6,415 nt of DNA from Bacillota bacterium (GTDB lineage: Bacteria; Bacillota; Clostridia; Oscillospirales; Ruminococcaceae): positions 1-6,415 of the forward strand of contig JAEYXR010000081.1 of NCBI GenBank assembly GCA_023431215.1, read 5' to 3'. Below, in pieces: positions 1 to 5,696 of the stretch. Position numbers and translations under genes: made by a program. A model generated the notes under the pieces. It did not search any database. It was not told where the DNA came from and was given only the letters and a program-made list of their open reading frames with translations. Each line of letters starts with the position of its first letter. Positions within the stretch are counted from its first letter, which is position 1.

Positions 1-467
1 AGATCACCATAAAAAACACACGCAACAAGTCGTTGCATCAGCGGAAAAGTTAACTTAAAGCCACTGTTTTGTTCTAACCCCGAAAAATTAAAGGATGCCA
101 CAGGAACTTGAGGATACCCTGCCTTTACCAGTGCTTTTCTGAGCAAATGAATATAGTTGGATGCACGGCAACCACCACCGGTTTGTGTAATCAGTAGTGC
201 TGTTTGGTCTAAGTCGTATTTACCGCTGCCCAAGGCATCCAAAAACTGCCCAATTACCAGCAGTGCCGGATAACAGGTATCATTGTGAACATACTTTAAT
301 CCAAGCTGTGCCACCTGGCTTCCGCAGTTCCCCAGCAGCTCACAGCGGTATCCCTCCAGCTTCAGCACATGTTGCAGTAACCTAAATGGTGTTGCTGCCA
401 TATTGGGAATCAGGATGGTATGGGTTTTTTTCATACCCTGCGTAAAGCAGGGATAACCATGTTCCAT
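1..467 (-). CDS. COG3581-type partner of BadF/DUF2229 activase (2-hydroxyacyl-CoA dehydratase-related), 3' end off window
   Basis: I translated this reading frame by hand; 155 codons are visible and it continues past base 1, so the C-terminus is missing. Visible motifs are ILIPNM (residues 18-23), GLKYVHNDTCYPALL (56-70, Cys65) and LLITQTGGGCRASNY (91-105, Cys100). These are hallmarks of the module found at the C-terminus of long fused BadF-DUF2229 proteins (COG3581, related to 2-hydroxyacyl-CoA dehydratase subunits). Cys65 and Cys100 are candidate Fe-S ligands by analogy. Start choice: the ATG at 467 has AGAGG at 481-477 with a 9-base gap. The later ATG at 434 (residue 12) lies inside the conserved block and has no clear ribosome binding site. 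The gene begins 6 bases after the upstream stop and in the same frame, so the two are almost certainly co-transcribed and probably translationally coupled. The family's biochemical role is not settled, and no substrate can be inferred. Confidence 0.88.
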   Translation of the reverse strand, partial: MEHGYPCFTQGMKKTHTILIPNMAATPFRLLQHVLKLEGYRCELLGNCGSQVAQLGLKYVHNDTCYPALLVIGQFLDALGSGKYDLDQTALLITQTGGGCRASNYIHLLRKALVKAGYPQVPVASFNFSGLEQNSGFKLTFPLMQRLVACVFYGD

Positions 468-473
468 TGTCTG

Positions 474-3434
474 CTACCTCTTATCATCTTTATGCTCATT
501 GTGTTCTTCTAGCGCAGCAAACAAGCTGCGGAGCCGAATATTAACTGCTCCAAGGTTTGTAATTTCGTCTATCTTGAGCTGGGTATAAAGTTTACCTCCC
601 GCCTGCAATATATCACGGGTTTCATCTACTGTAATAGCATCTACGCCACATCCAAAAGATACCAGCTGCACCAAATCCATATCAGGCTGCGTAGTACAGT
701 ATTTTGCCGCTGCATACAACCTGCTGTGATAAGTCCATTGATTTAGCACACTGGTTGGAAATTTATCAACCAGATGGCTGATGCTGTCCTCTGTAATAAC
801 CGCAGCACTATGGCGGACAATCAACTCATCAATTCCGTGGTTCACCTCCGGATCTATGTGATAAGGCCTGCCTGCCAATACAATAATGCGTTTTCCCTCT
901 TTGCGGGCGTGGCTTATGATATCGGTGCCTTTTTGACGAACCCGATCAAGAAAAATCTGCCGCTCTTTGTAAGCAGCATCAGCGGCCGCCTTTACCTCTA
1001 TTGCAGTAATACCACCAAAGTATTTTGGTAATACTTGTTTCGACATTTTCTCTACAAAGTCTTTGGGGCGGTGTATCCCTATATAATCATAGATAAAAGT
1101 ATGCTCCATAAGATTTGAGCAGTTTCCTGCCAGCACCTCGGGATAATAAGCTACAACCGGACAATTGTAGTGGTTATCTCCCAAATGTTCGTCCAGATTA
1201 TAGGTCATACAGGGGTAAAAAATTGCGTCAACCCCCATGCTGCACAATACCTCCACATGTCCGTGAGCCAACTTGGCAGGAAAACAAACTGTATCGCTTG
1301 GAATAGTTGCCTGCCCAGTTAAATACAGTTCTCTGGTAGATGCCGGGCTAACCCGTACACCAAAACCCAGATTTGTCCAGAATGTAACCCAAAAAGGCAG
1401 CAGCTCGTACATATTAAGGCAACGTGGAATACCAATAATCCCCCGCTTTCCTTCTTTAAAGGAATACTCTGAAAGAAGCTGTTGCTTATAGTGATATAAG
1501 TTTAAGTTGTTATCCAGCTTTTTTCCAGAAATAGGCTTTTCACAACGATTACCCGATACATACCGGTGTCCGTCTGCAAATTTATTTACCGTCAGCTGAC
1601 AATGATTGCCACAGTTGCCGCATTGCACATTTGTAACCTTTTGTGTAAAGCTGCTCACTTCCTTTGCTGATAACAACGTCGATGCTGTTATATGATAAAG
1701 CTGGTTTTGGTGTAACCCATATAGCGCCGCACCATAGGCCCCCATCAGCCCTGCAATATCCGGCCGAATAACCTCAACACCCATCTCTTCTTCAAAGGCA
1801 CGCAGTACCGCTTCGTTATAAAAGGTTCCGCCCTGCACAACAATTTTTTTACCCAACTCATCGGGTCTTGAGGCGCGAATAACCTTGTAAAGTGCATTTT
1901 TTACCACGCTCACCGAAAGCCCGGCGCTGATATTTTCTATGCTCGCACCGTCTTTCTGCGCTTGCTTTACACTGCTGTTCATAAAAACGGTACAACGGCT
2001 TCCAAGCTCTACAGGACTGTCCGCAAATAGTCCCAGTTTTGCAAAGTCTTTAATATCGTACCCCAGCGCCTGTGCAAAGGTTTGTAAAAAGGAACCGCAA
2101 CCAGAGGAGCAAGCTTCATTGAGAAAAATATTGCTGATGGCACCATCTTCAATTTTAAAGCACTTCATATCTTGGCCGCCAATGTCTATAATAAAATCTA
2201 CATCCGGCATAAAGTATTTTGCAGCTGTAAAATGAGCCACTGTTTCTACTACACCATAATCGCAGCGAAAGGCGTTTTTCACCAGTTCCTCTCCATATCC
2301 CGTTGCTGTCGCACTTGAAACATGAATCTCCGGGTGTTTTTGATACAATCCTTCAAGCTCACGACAAATAAGGGGCAGCGGATTTCCCTGGTTTGGTTGG
2401 TAGCTGGTATACAGCAACCTGCATTCTTCATCTATAACCACCAGTTTAAGAGTGGTGGAGCCGGCATCAATGCCGATATGTACATTGCCACTGTGTTTGT
2501 TTAAGTCTGTTCGTGGTACACAGGCTGCTGCATGGCGCTGATGAAAAAGTAAATATTCATCATTGTTGGAAAAAAGCGGCTGGCGACAGGAGTAGGCTGT
2601 AGTTGCCCCATAGGTGTTCAGTTTTTCAGCGATTTCCTTTAAATCTACTGGTACATCTGCGCAAAAAGCAGCACCCAGGGCTACAAACAGTAAGCTATGC
2701 TCAGGGCATATTCCTTCCAAACCAAGTGCCTCATCAAAACTTTGTCTTAGTACCTTAGAAAAGGTCAGTGGCCCGCCCAGATACAAAATTTGACCTTTAA
2801 TTGGCCGCCCCTGGGCAAGTCCTGCAATAGTTTGGCTGACAACTGCCTTATAAATACTTGCTGCGATATCTTCCGTACAGGCACCCTGGTTTATAAGAGG
2901 TTGAATATCACTTTTGGCAAAAACACCACATCTTGATGCAATGGTATATGTTTTCTTCGCTCTTTGCGCGGCTATATCCAAATCTGCTGCACTCATATGC
3001 ATTAGTGTTGCCATCTGGTCAATAAAAGCCCCTGTTCCCCCGGCGCAGCTACCGTTCATTCTAACTTCGCTTCCACCGTTTAAGAACAGTATTTTTGCAT
3101 CTTCTCCACCCAGTTCAATGATACAATCCACATTGGGTGTTAAATGTCCAGCGGCAACCCGGGTGGCAAAAACCTCTTGAACAAACGGAATGCTACAACC
3201 ATCAGCAAGTCCCATTCCAGCAGAACCTGAGATGCAAATCCGGGCTGGCTGACCGCCAATCACATCATAATATATCCGCGTTAAAAGTTGCTGTACTTTT
3301 TCTATAATATGGCTATAATGTCGTTCATAAGCAGAAAATCGGATTTTATTAAAGTCATCCAGTACAACACATTTAATTGTTGTGCTGCCAACATCTAATC
3401 CTATTCTCAAGTAGTTCCCTTCTTTCATTTCCAC
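474..3434 (-). CDS. Acyl-CoA dehydratase activase-related protein: two BadF/HgdC ATPase modules, Cys cluster, DUF2229 (COG3580) region
   Basis: This 986-residue protein should be a cytoplasmic ATP-dependent electron-injecting activase. Module 1 (about 8-260) has the ASKHA phosphate motif LDVGSTTIK (13-21), the second loop ELGGEDAK (107-114), and likely [4Fe-4S] ligands Cys130 (NGSCAGGTG) and Cys169 (SRCGVF). Module 2 (about 318-575) repeats this plan with GIDAGSTTLK (321-330), DIGGQDMK (417-424), Cys442 and Cys481. A CxxCxxxC set with a later Cys follows (605, 608, 612, 631). The DUF2229/COG3580 region (about 664-975) includes DTVCFPAKLAHGHVE and AIFYPC. Related HgdC proteins are about 260-residue dimers carrying one bridging cluster; two tandem modules could mimic that dimer in one chain (inference). 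The outermost start is GTG at 3434. ATG at 3428 and TTG at 3410 (behind GAAGGG) are alternatives; no start has a textbook ribosome binding site. The target enzyme is unknown. It heads a unit with the COG3581-type gene. Confidence 0.92.
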   Translation of the reverse strand: MEMKEGNYLRIGLDVGSTTIKCVVLDDFNKIRFSAYERHYSHIIEKVQQLLTRIYYDVIGGQPARICISGSAGMGLADGCSIPFVQEVFATRVAAGHLTPNVDCIIELGGEDAKILFLNGGSEVRMNGSCAGGTGAFIDQMATLMHMSAADLDIAAQRAKKTYTIASRCGVFAKSDIQPLINQGACTEDIAASIYKAVVSQTIAGLAQGRPIKGQILYLGGPLTFSKVLRQSFDEALGLEGICPEHSLLFVALGAAFCADVPVDLKEIAEKLNTYGATTAYSCRQPLFSNNDEYLLFHQRHAAACVPRTDLNKHSGNVHIGIDAGSTTLKLVVIDEECRLLYTSYQPNQGNPLPLICRELEGLYQKHPEIHVSSATATGYGEELVKNAFRCDYGVVETVAHFTAAKYFMPDVDFIIDIGGQDMKCFKIEDGAISNIFLNEACSSGCGSFLQTFAQALGYDIKDFAKLGLFADSPVELGSRCTVFMNSSVKQAQKDGASIENISAGLSVSVVKNALYKVIRASRPDELGKKIVVQGGTFYNEAVLRAFEEEMGVEVIRPDIAGLMGAYGAALYGLHQNQLYHITASTLLSAKEVSSFTQKVTNVQCGNCGNHCQLTVNKFADGHRYVSGNRCEKPISGKKLDNNLNLYHYKQQLLSEYSFKEGKRGIIGIPRCLNMYELLPFWVTFWTNLGFGVRVSPASTRELYLTGQATIPSDTVCFPAKLAHGHVEVLCSMGVDAIFYPCMTYNLDEHLGDNHYNCPVVAYYPEVLAGNCSNLMEHTFIYDYIGIHRPKDFVEKMSKQVLPKYFGGITAIEVKAAADAAYKERQIFLDRVRQKGTDIISHARKEGKRIIVLAGRPYHIDPEVNHGIDELIVRHSAAVITEDSISHLVDKFPTSVLNQWTYHSRLYAAAKYCTTQPDMDLVQLVSFGCGVDAITVDETRDILQAGGKLYTQLKIDEITNLGAVNIRLRSLFAALEEHNEHKDDKR
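477..481 (-). promoter_or_regulatory. Ribosome binding site for the COG3581-type gene
   Basis: AGAGG on the minus strand, inside the last codons and just before the TAG of the activase gene, lies 9 bases ahead of the ATG at 467. It supports separate initiation of the downstream protein, probably by ribosomes that have just terminated on the activase. Confidence 0.55.
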
Positions 3435-3482
3435 TGCTCAATTCATTATCTTGTTCCTTGTTGAGATGTTATTCAATTACTT

Positions 3483-3539
3483 AAAAAAAAGAACCTGCAG
3501 GTAGCTCATGAAATAAATCAGAGCACCTTTAGATCCTTT
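3483..3539 (-). terminator. Intrinsic terminator between radC and the activase gene
   Basis: In minus-strand RNA the upper stem pairs AGGUGCUC (3528-3521) with GAGC-U-ACCU (3507-3499), with one bulged U and a 13-base loop. After a 2x2 internal loop, GGAUCU (3536-3531) pairs with AGGUUC (3496-3491), including two G-U pairs. Three A residues (3539-3537) can then pair into an unbroken run of eight U (3490-3483). That is the classic intrinsic terminator architecture. It could end radC read-through transcripts, attenuate the activase transcript, or do both. No good promoter lies between it and the activase start. Confidence 0.72.
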
Positions 3540-3548
3540 ATTCGCAAA

Positions 3549-3585
3549 ACAACAATTGAGCCTGTAAAAAGCACAAAATTGTTGT
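3549..3585 (-). other. Leader hairpin upstream of the terminator
   Basis: A perfect 9-bp inverted repeat: ACAACAATT (RNA 3585-3577) pairs with AATTGTTGT (3557-3549) around a 19-base loop. The stem is A/U-rich and has only a short U stretch after it, so it is not a terminator by itself. Its loop carries the segment that could pair with the terminator's 3' arm. Confidence 0.5.
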
Positions 3586-3660
3586 CTACGCAGCATTTAA
3601 AAGTACGTAACCATATGCCATATATAATTGTATTGATGTGAAACTCAAAGATTAGAACTT

Positions 3661-3688
3661 ATTCTATCACTCTTTATTTTTTTGTCAA
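3661..3688 (-). promoter_or_regulatory. Sigma-A type promoter for the activase unit
   Basis: On the minus strand TTGACA (3688-3683) is followed after 16 bases by TAGAAT (3666-3661): a perfect -35 and a 5/6 -10, with an A-rich spacer. It sits just below the radC stop codon, so the activase unit has its own promoter. The predicted start is near 3654. A weaker overlapping set, TTGAGT at 3648-3643 with an A/T-rich -10 near 3626, is a less likely alternative. Confidence 0.65.
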
Positions 3689-3732
3689 TAAGGTTTTTTA
3701 GAGTTGGAAGAAATGAACAGTTAACTGCAGAA

Positions 3733-4458
3733 CTACACAATTGTATTGGTTAAGTTGCTTCGTAAGGACCTAATATAGTCCGATTTTAACATTCCAGATT
3801 GCTCCATAGACATAAAATCATCACCGGAAACGATAATATGATCTAAAAGTTTAATAGAAATTGGACGAAGTGCATCACACAATTGAAGCGTGGTTTCAAT
3901 GTCACGTCTGGAAGCAAGGGCAAATCCATTTGGATGGTTATGTGCCAAAATAATGCTGGAAGCATTGTATCTCAATGCGATTTCTACAATTTTTCTTGTA
4001 AGTATGCCAACAGAATCGGTACTGCCTTCACTGATGGGGCCAAAAAACAGCTCTTTTAACCGATTATCTAAGCAAATAAGATATGCAATCTCATTTGTTT
4101 TGCCCAAATACCTGGCAACCAGTCGCCTACCTACCACTTCCATCACATTTTCTGCTCCGCTAACATCTATTTTTTCCTCATAATAACGGCTGCTGACTGC
4201 AGGAAAAAGCTTGATGAGCGTGGCCGAGTGATGGGTAATCCCCTTTATTTTTTGTAATTCTTCAATAGGAGCATCCAGCACTCCTGCCAAAGACCCAAAA
4301 TGTTCTATCAAAGCGTGGGCCAATTGATTGGTGTCTTTTTGCGGCACAGAATAAAATAAAATCAGTTCAAGAACATTATGAGGCGGCATTTTTTCCATAC
4401 CCTGCTCTAAAAACTGCGTTTTTAATCGCAAACGGTGCCCATGATGCATATTTTCCAC
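3733..4458 (-). CDS. radC: RadC family protein (helix-hairpin-helix plus JAB/MPN domain)
   Basis: A 241-residue protein, close to the usual RadC length. The N-terminus (about 5-60) has HGHRLRLKTQFLEQG and LELILFYSVPQKDTN, typical of the DNA-repair-protein RadC/YeeS family. A helix-hairpin-helix segment lies near 65-85 (ELQKIKGI). The JAB domain (about 100-230) carries the metal motif AHNHPNG (His173, His175) with Asp186 ten residues on. The family is predicted to bind metal; its role is unproven despite the historical repair name. Start: GTG at 4458, because GGAGG (4470-4466) sits 7 bases ahead. The frame is open back to an ATG at 4593, but the extra 45 residues do not look like RadC, have no ribosome binding site and overlap two hairpins. 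The usual HPRE stretch before the His motif is replaced (LTRK, 153-156), as I recall for a clostridial subfamily. It is divergent from the pseudouridine synthase gene. Confidence 0.9.
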   Translation of the reverse strand: MENMHHGHRLRLKTQFLEQGMEKMPPHNVLELILFYSVPQKDTNQLAHALIEHFGSLAGVLDAPIEELQKIKGITHHSATLIKLFPAVSSRYYEEKIDVSGAENVMEVVGRRLVARYLGKTNEIAYLICLDNRLKELFFGPISEGSTDSVGILTRKIVEIALRYNASSIILAHNHPNGFALASRRDIETTLQLCDALRPISIKLLDHIIVSGDDFMSMEQSGMLKSDYIRSLRSNLTNTIV

Positions 4459-4465
4459 GCTGCCC

Positions 4466-4470
4466 CCTCC
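4466..4470 (-). promoter_or_regulatory. Ribosome binding site deciding the radC start
   Basis: A perfect GGAGG on the minus strand, extended by more G residues, lies 7 bases before a GTG at 4458. The next ATG (4449) would be 16 bases from it and the upstream ATG (4593) has no such site, so the GTG is the best start. Confidence 0.75.
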
Positions 4471-4508
4471 AATCTGAATAAATGCCTTTTCTATACGAGT
4501 TCCAATAT

Positions 4509-4539
4509 GATATAATAACCGCAAAGCAGTTATTATATC
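4509..4539 (-). repeat. Perfect 11-bp inverted repeat in the radC leader
   Basis: GATATAATAAC (4509-4519) and GTTATTATATC (4529-4539) are exact reverse complements around a 9-base loop. Past a single mismatch, two further G-C pairs can form inside the loop. No U-run follows on either strand, so it is not an intrinsic terminator. It is either an RNA element in the radC leader or a protein-binding palindrome. Confidence 0.6.
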
Positions 4540-4563
4540 GGCCATGGGGCTATGCCACGGCCG
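4539..4563 (-). repeat. G/C-rich inverted repeat abutting the A/T-rich one
   Basis: CGGCCATGG (4539-4547) pairs with CCACGGCCG (4555-4563) with one A-C mismatch and a 7-base loop. It shares base 4539 with the neighbouring 11-bp repeat, so two hairpins stack back to back within 55 bases of the radC leader. Confidence 0.5.
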
Positions 4564-4599
4564 TTTCATTCGTGCTATGTCCATAAGGCACATGCAAAA

Positions 4600-4628
4600 T
4601 TAACATAAGCATAATATAATTCCATATT
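4600..4628 (+). promoter_or_regulatory. Candidate promoter for the pseudouridine synthase gene
   Basis: TTAACA (4600-4605), a 17-base spacer and CATATT (4623-4628) give a 5/6 -35 and a 4/6 -10. A perfect TATAAT at 4615-4620 is a rival -10 but lacks a good -35. Both would leave a leader of about 35-45 bases. The site lies within the same stretch as the radC promoters on the other strand. Confidence 0.35.
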
Positions 4629-4657
4629 AGAATACTCAATTATCCATTCTATGTCAA
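4611..4657 (-). promoter_or_regulatory. Candidate radC promoters (two overlapping)
   Basis: Minus strand: TTGACA (4657-4652), a 17-base spacer and TATTCT (4634-4629) give a perfect -35 with a 4/6 -10. Offset by 18 bases, TTGAGT (4639-4634), 17 bases and TATTAT (4616-4611) give a 4/6 -35 and a 5/6 -10. Either start leaves a radC leader of roughly 145-165 bases that contains both hairpins. The sequence alone does not decide between them. Confidence 0.45.
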
Positions 4658-4659
4658 TT

Positions 4660-4664
4660 GGAGG
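4660..4664 (+). promoter_or_regulatory. Ribosome binding site for the pseudouridine synthase gene
   Basis: GGAGG lies 5 bases before the ATG at 4670. It rules out the in-frame TTG at 4658, which itself overlaps this site. Confidence 0.75.
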
Positions 4665-4669
4665 CATTT

Positions 4670-5626
4670 ATGAGATCTTTTACGATACAAAAAAATGACA
4701 GTGAGCAGCGTTTAGATAAATTCTTAACAAAAGCAGTTCCTCTTTTGCCACAAGGCCTACTATATAAATATATCCGTTTAAAACGAATCAAGGTTAACGG
4801 AAAACGAACTGAAATTTCCTATCGCCTGGCTATTGGAGATTTGGTGGAGCTATATATTAATGATGAATTTTTTGAAAGCGTAGCAGCTACCGAAAAACCT
4901 GCTTTTTTATCTGCACCGGCGGATGTTGAAATTGTATATGAAGATGATAACCTGCTGTTGGTAAATAAACCTGCAGGGCTGGTGGTTCATGAGGATGAAA
5001 ACGGCAGTGTTGACACTTTGATTTCCAGAGTTCTGAGGTATTTATATGAAAAAGGAGTCTATGACCCTGCAAAGGAGCATTCTTTTGTTCCGGCCTTATG
5101 TAACCGCATTGACCGCAATACCAGCGGCATTGTTATCTGCGCCAAAAACGCTGCTACTCTGCGGGTAATGAATGATAAAATTAAAAACCGTGAAATTAAT
5201 AAATATTATCAATGCCTTGTTTTTGGGTGTCCTCAACCTCACCACAAGGTTCTTAAGGCATATATGGTAAAGGACTCTGCCACAAATCAGGTACGGGTAT
5301 TTGATAAACCAATAAAAGATGGCAGAACCATGATAACAGAGTATACCGTCATAAAAACAAACAAAGCTTACAGCTTGTTGGATATCCAATTGCATACCGG
5401 CCGTACACATCAAATACGTGCTCATCTGGCATATGTGGGCTATCCCCTGCTGGGAGACACAAAGTACGGTACAAATCAGCAAAACAAAGGATTGCCTTAT
5501 CGTTATCAGGCGTTATGCTCTTATAAACTTACCTTTGCTTTTACCACACCTGCAGAGCATCTGGATTACCTGCAGGGTAAAACCTTTACTTTGAGTAAAA
5601 TTCCTTTTTCTCTGCCTAGTATTTAA
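4670..5626 (+). CDS. RluA-family RNA pseudouridine synthase with S4 domain
   Basis: A 318-residue cytoplasmic enzyme expected to convert specific uridines in rRNA (possibly tRNA) to pseudouridine. An N-terminal S4 RNA-binding domain spans about 12-62 (QRLDKFLTKA, then RIKVNGKR). The catalytic domain follows, with the entry motif VNKPAGLVVH (98-107), the active-site motif NRIDRNTSG (145-153, catalytic Asp148) and the conserved LHTGRTHQIRAHLAYVGYPLLGD, split here as LHTGRTHQIR (241-250) and AHLAYVGYPLLGD (251-263). The usual HRLD is NRID, but Asp and Arg are kept, so activity is expected. Length and domain order fit the RluD/RluC-like branch, but the target uridine cannot be read from sequence. 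The ATG at 4670 is chosen for its GGAGG. It is divergent from radC, and the aldo/keto reductase follows after 70 bases on the same strand. Confidence 0.92.
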   Translation: MRSFTIQKNDSEQRLDKFLTKAVPLLPQGLLYKYIRLKRIKVNGKRTEISYRLAIGDLVELYINDEFFESVAATEKPAFLSAPADVEIVYEDDNLLLVNKPAGLVVHEDENGSVDTLISRVLRYLYEKGVYDPAKEHSFVPALCNRIDRNTSGIVICAKNAATLRVMNDKIKNREINKYYQCLVFGCPQPHHKVLKAYMVKDSATNQVRVFDKPIKDGRTMITEYTVIKTNKAYSLLDIQLHTGRTHQIRAHLAYVGYPLLGDTKYGTNQQNKGLPYRYQALCSYKLTFAFTTPAEHLDYLQGKTFTLSKIPFSLPSI

Positions 5627-5639
5627 GAGCATTTCACCC

Positions 5640-5658
5640 TGATTAATATTTATAATCA
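5640..5658 (+). repeat. Short A/T-rich inverted repeat between pseudouridine synthase and aldo/keto reductase genes
   Basis: TGATTA (5640-5645) and TAATCA (5653-5658) are reverse complements around 7 bases. No U-run follows, so it is a poor terminator candidate. It could be an operator for the downstream reductase, but six base pairs in A/T-rich DNA may arise by chance. Confidence 0.25.
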
Positions 5659-5685
5659 ACACTTAATATTGGTTTATTAGAAAGC

Positions 5686-5689
5686 AGGA
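5686..5689 (+). promoter_or_regulatory. Ribosome binding site for the aldo/keto reductase gene
   Basis: AGGA lies 7 bases before the ATG at 5697, normal spacing for this start. I saw no convincing promoter in the 70-base gap before it, so co-transcription with the pseudouridine synthase is possible. Confidence 0.55.
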
Positions 5690-5696
5690 ATATAAT

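Larger units (their letters stand above)
3435..3654 (-). promoter_or_regulatory. Long 5' leader of the activase transcript, attenuator-like
   Basis: If transcription starts about 7 bases below the -10 at 3666-3661, the transcript has an untranslated leader of about 220 bases. In order it holds a possible 11-codon mini-ORF (3621-3586), a 9-bp hairpin (3585-3549), an intrinsic terminator (3539-3483) and a 48-base spacer before the start codon. The loop of the first hairpin contains CAGGCUC (3564-3558). This could pair with the GAGC...CCUG segment of the terminator's 3' arm and so compete with it. I do not recognise a known riboswitch class, and no T-box consensus is present. The layout suggests conditional read-through, but the regulatory role is inference. 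Confidence 0.45.

Noticed and set aside
1939..2235. Plus-strand open frames inside the activase gene, such as this 98-codon one
   Set aside because: All lie opposite well-conserved BadF/DUF2229 motifs and read as low-likelihood proteins.
3435..3654. T-box or purine riboswitch in the activase leader
   Set aside because: An ATATGG stretch and a terminator invite the idea. However, the T-box core sequence and the conserved purine-aptamer loops are absent, and the leader before the terminator is short for a T-box.
3718..3727. CAGTTAACTG palindrome just after the radC stop, as a radC terminator
   Set aside because: It allows only a 3-bp stem with a 4-base loop and no U-run follows. The real terminator-like element is about 200 bases further on.
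3624..3747. Repeated AATTGTATTG near 3626 and 3738
   Set aside because: Two copies of a 10-base A/T-rich word, one inside radC coding sequence, are easily expected by chance.
4459..4593. A 45-residue N-terminal extension of RadC from the ATG at 4593
   Set aside because: The frame is open, but there is no ribosome binding site, it does not resemble RadC, and the region forms two hairpins. GGAGG before the GTG at 4458 gives a better start.
5096..5482. A 128-codon open frame on the minus strand
   Set aside because: It is antisense to the catalytic domain of the pseudouridine synthase and has no ribosome binding site or family resemblance.
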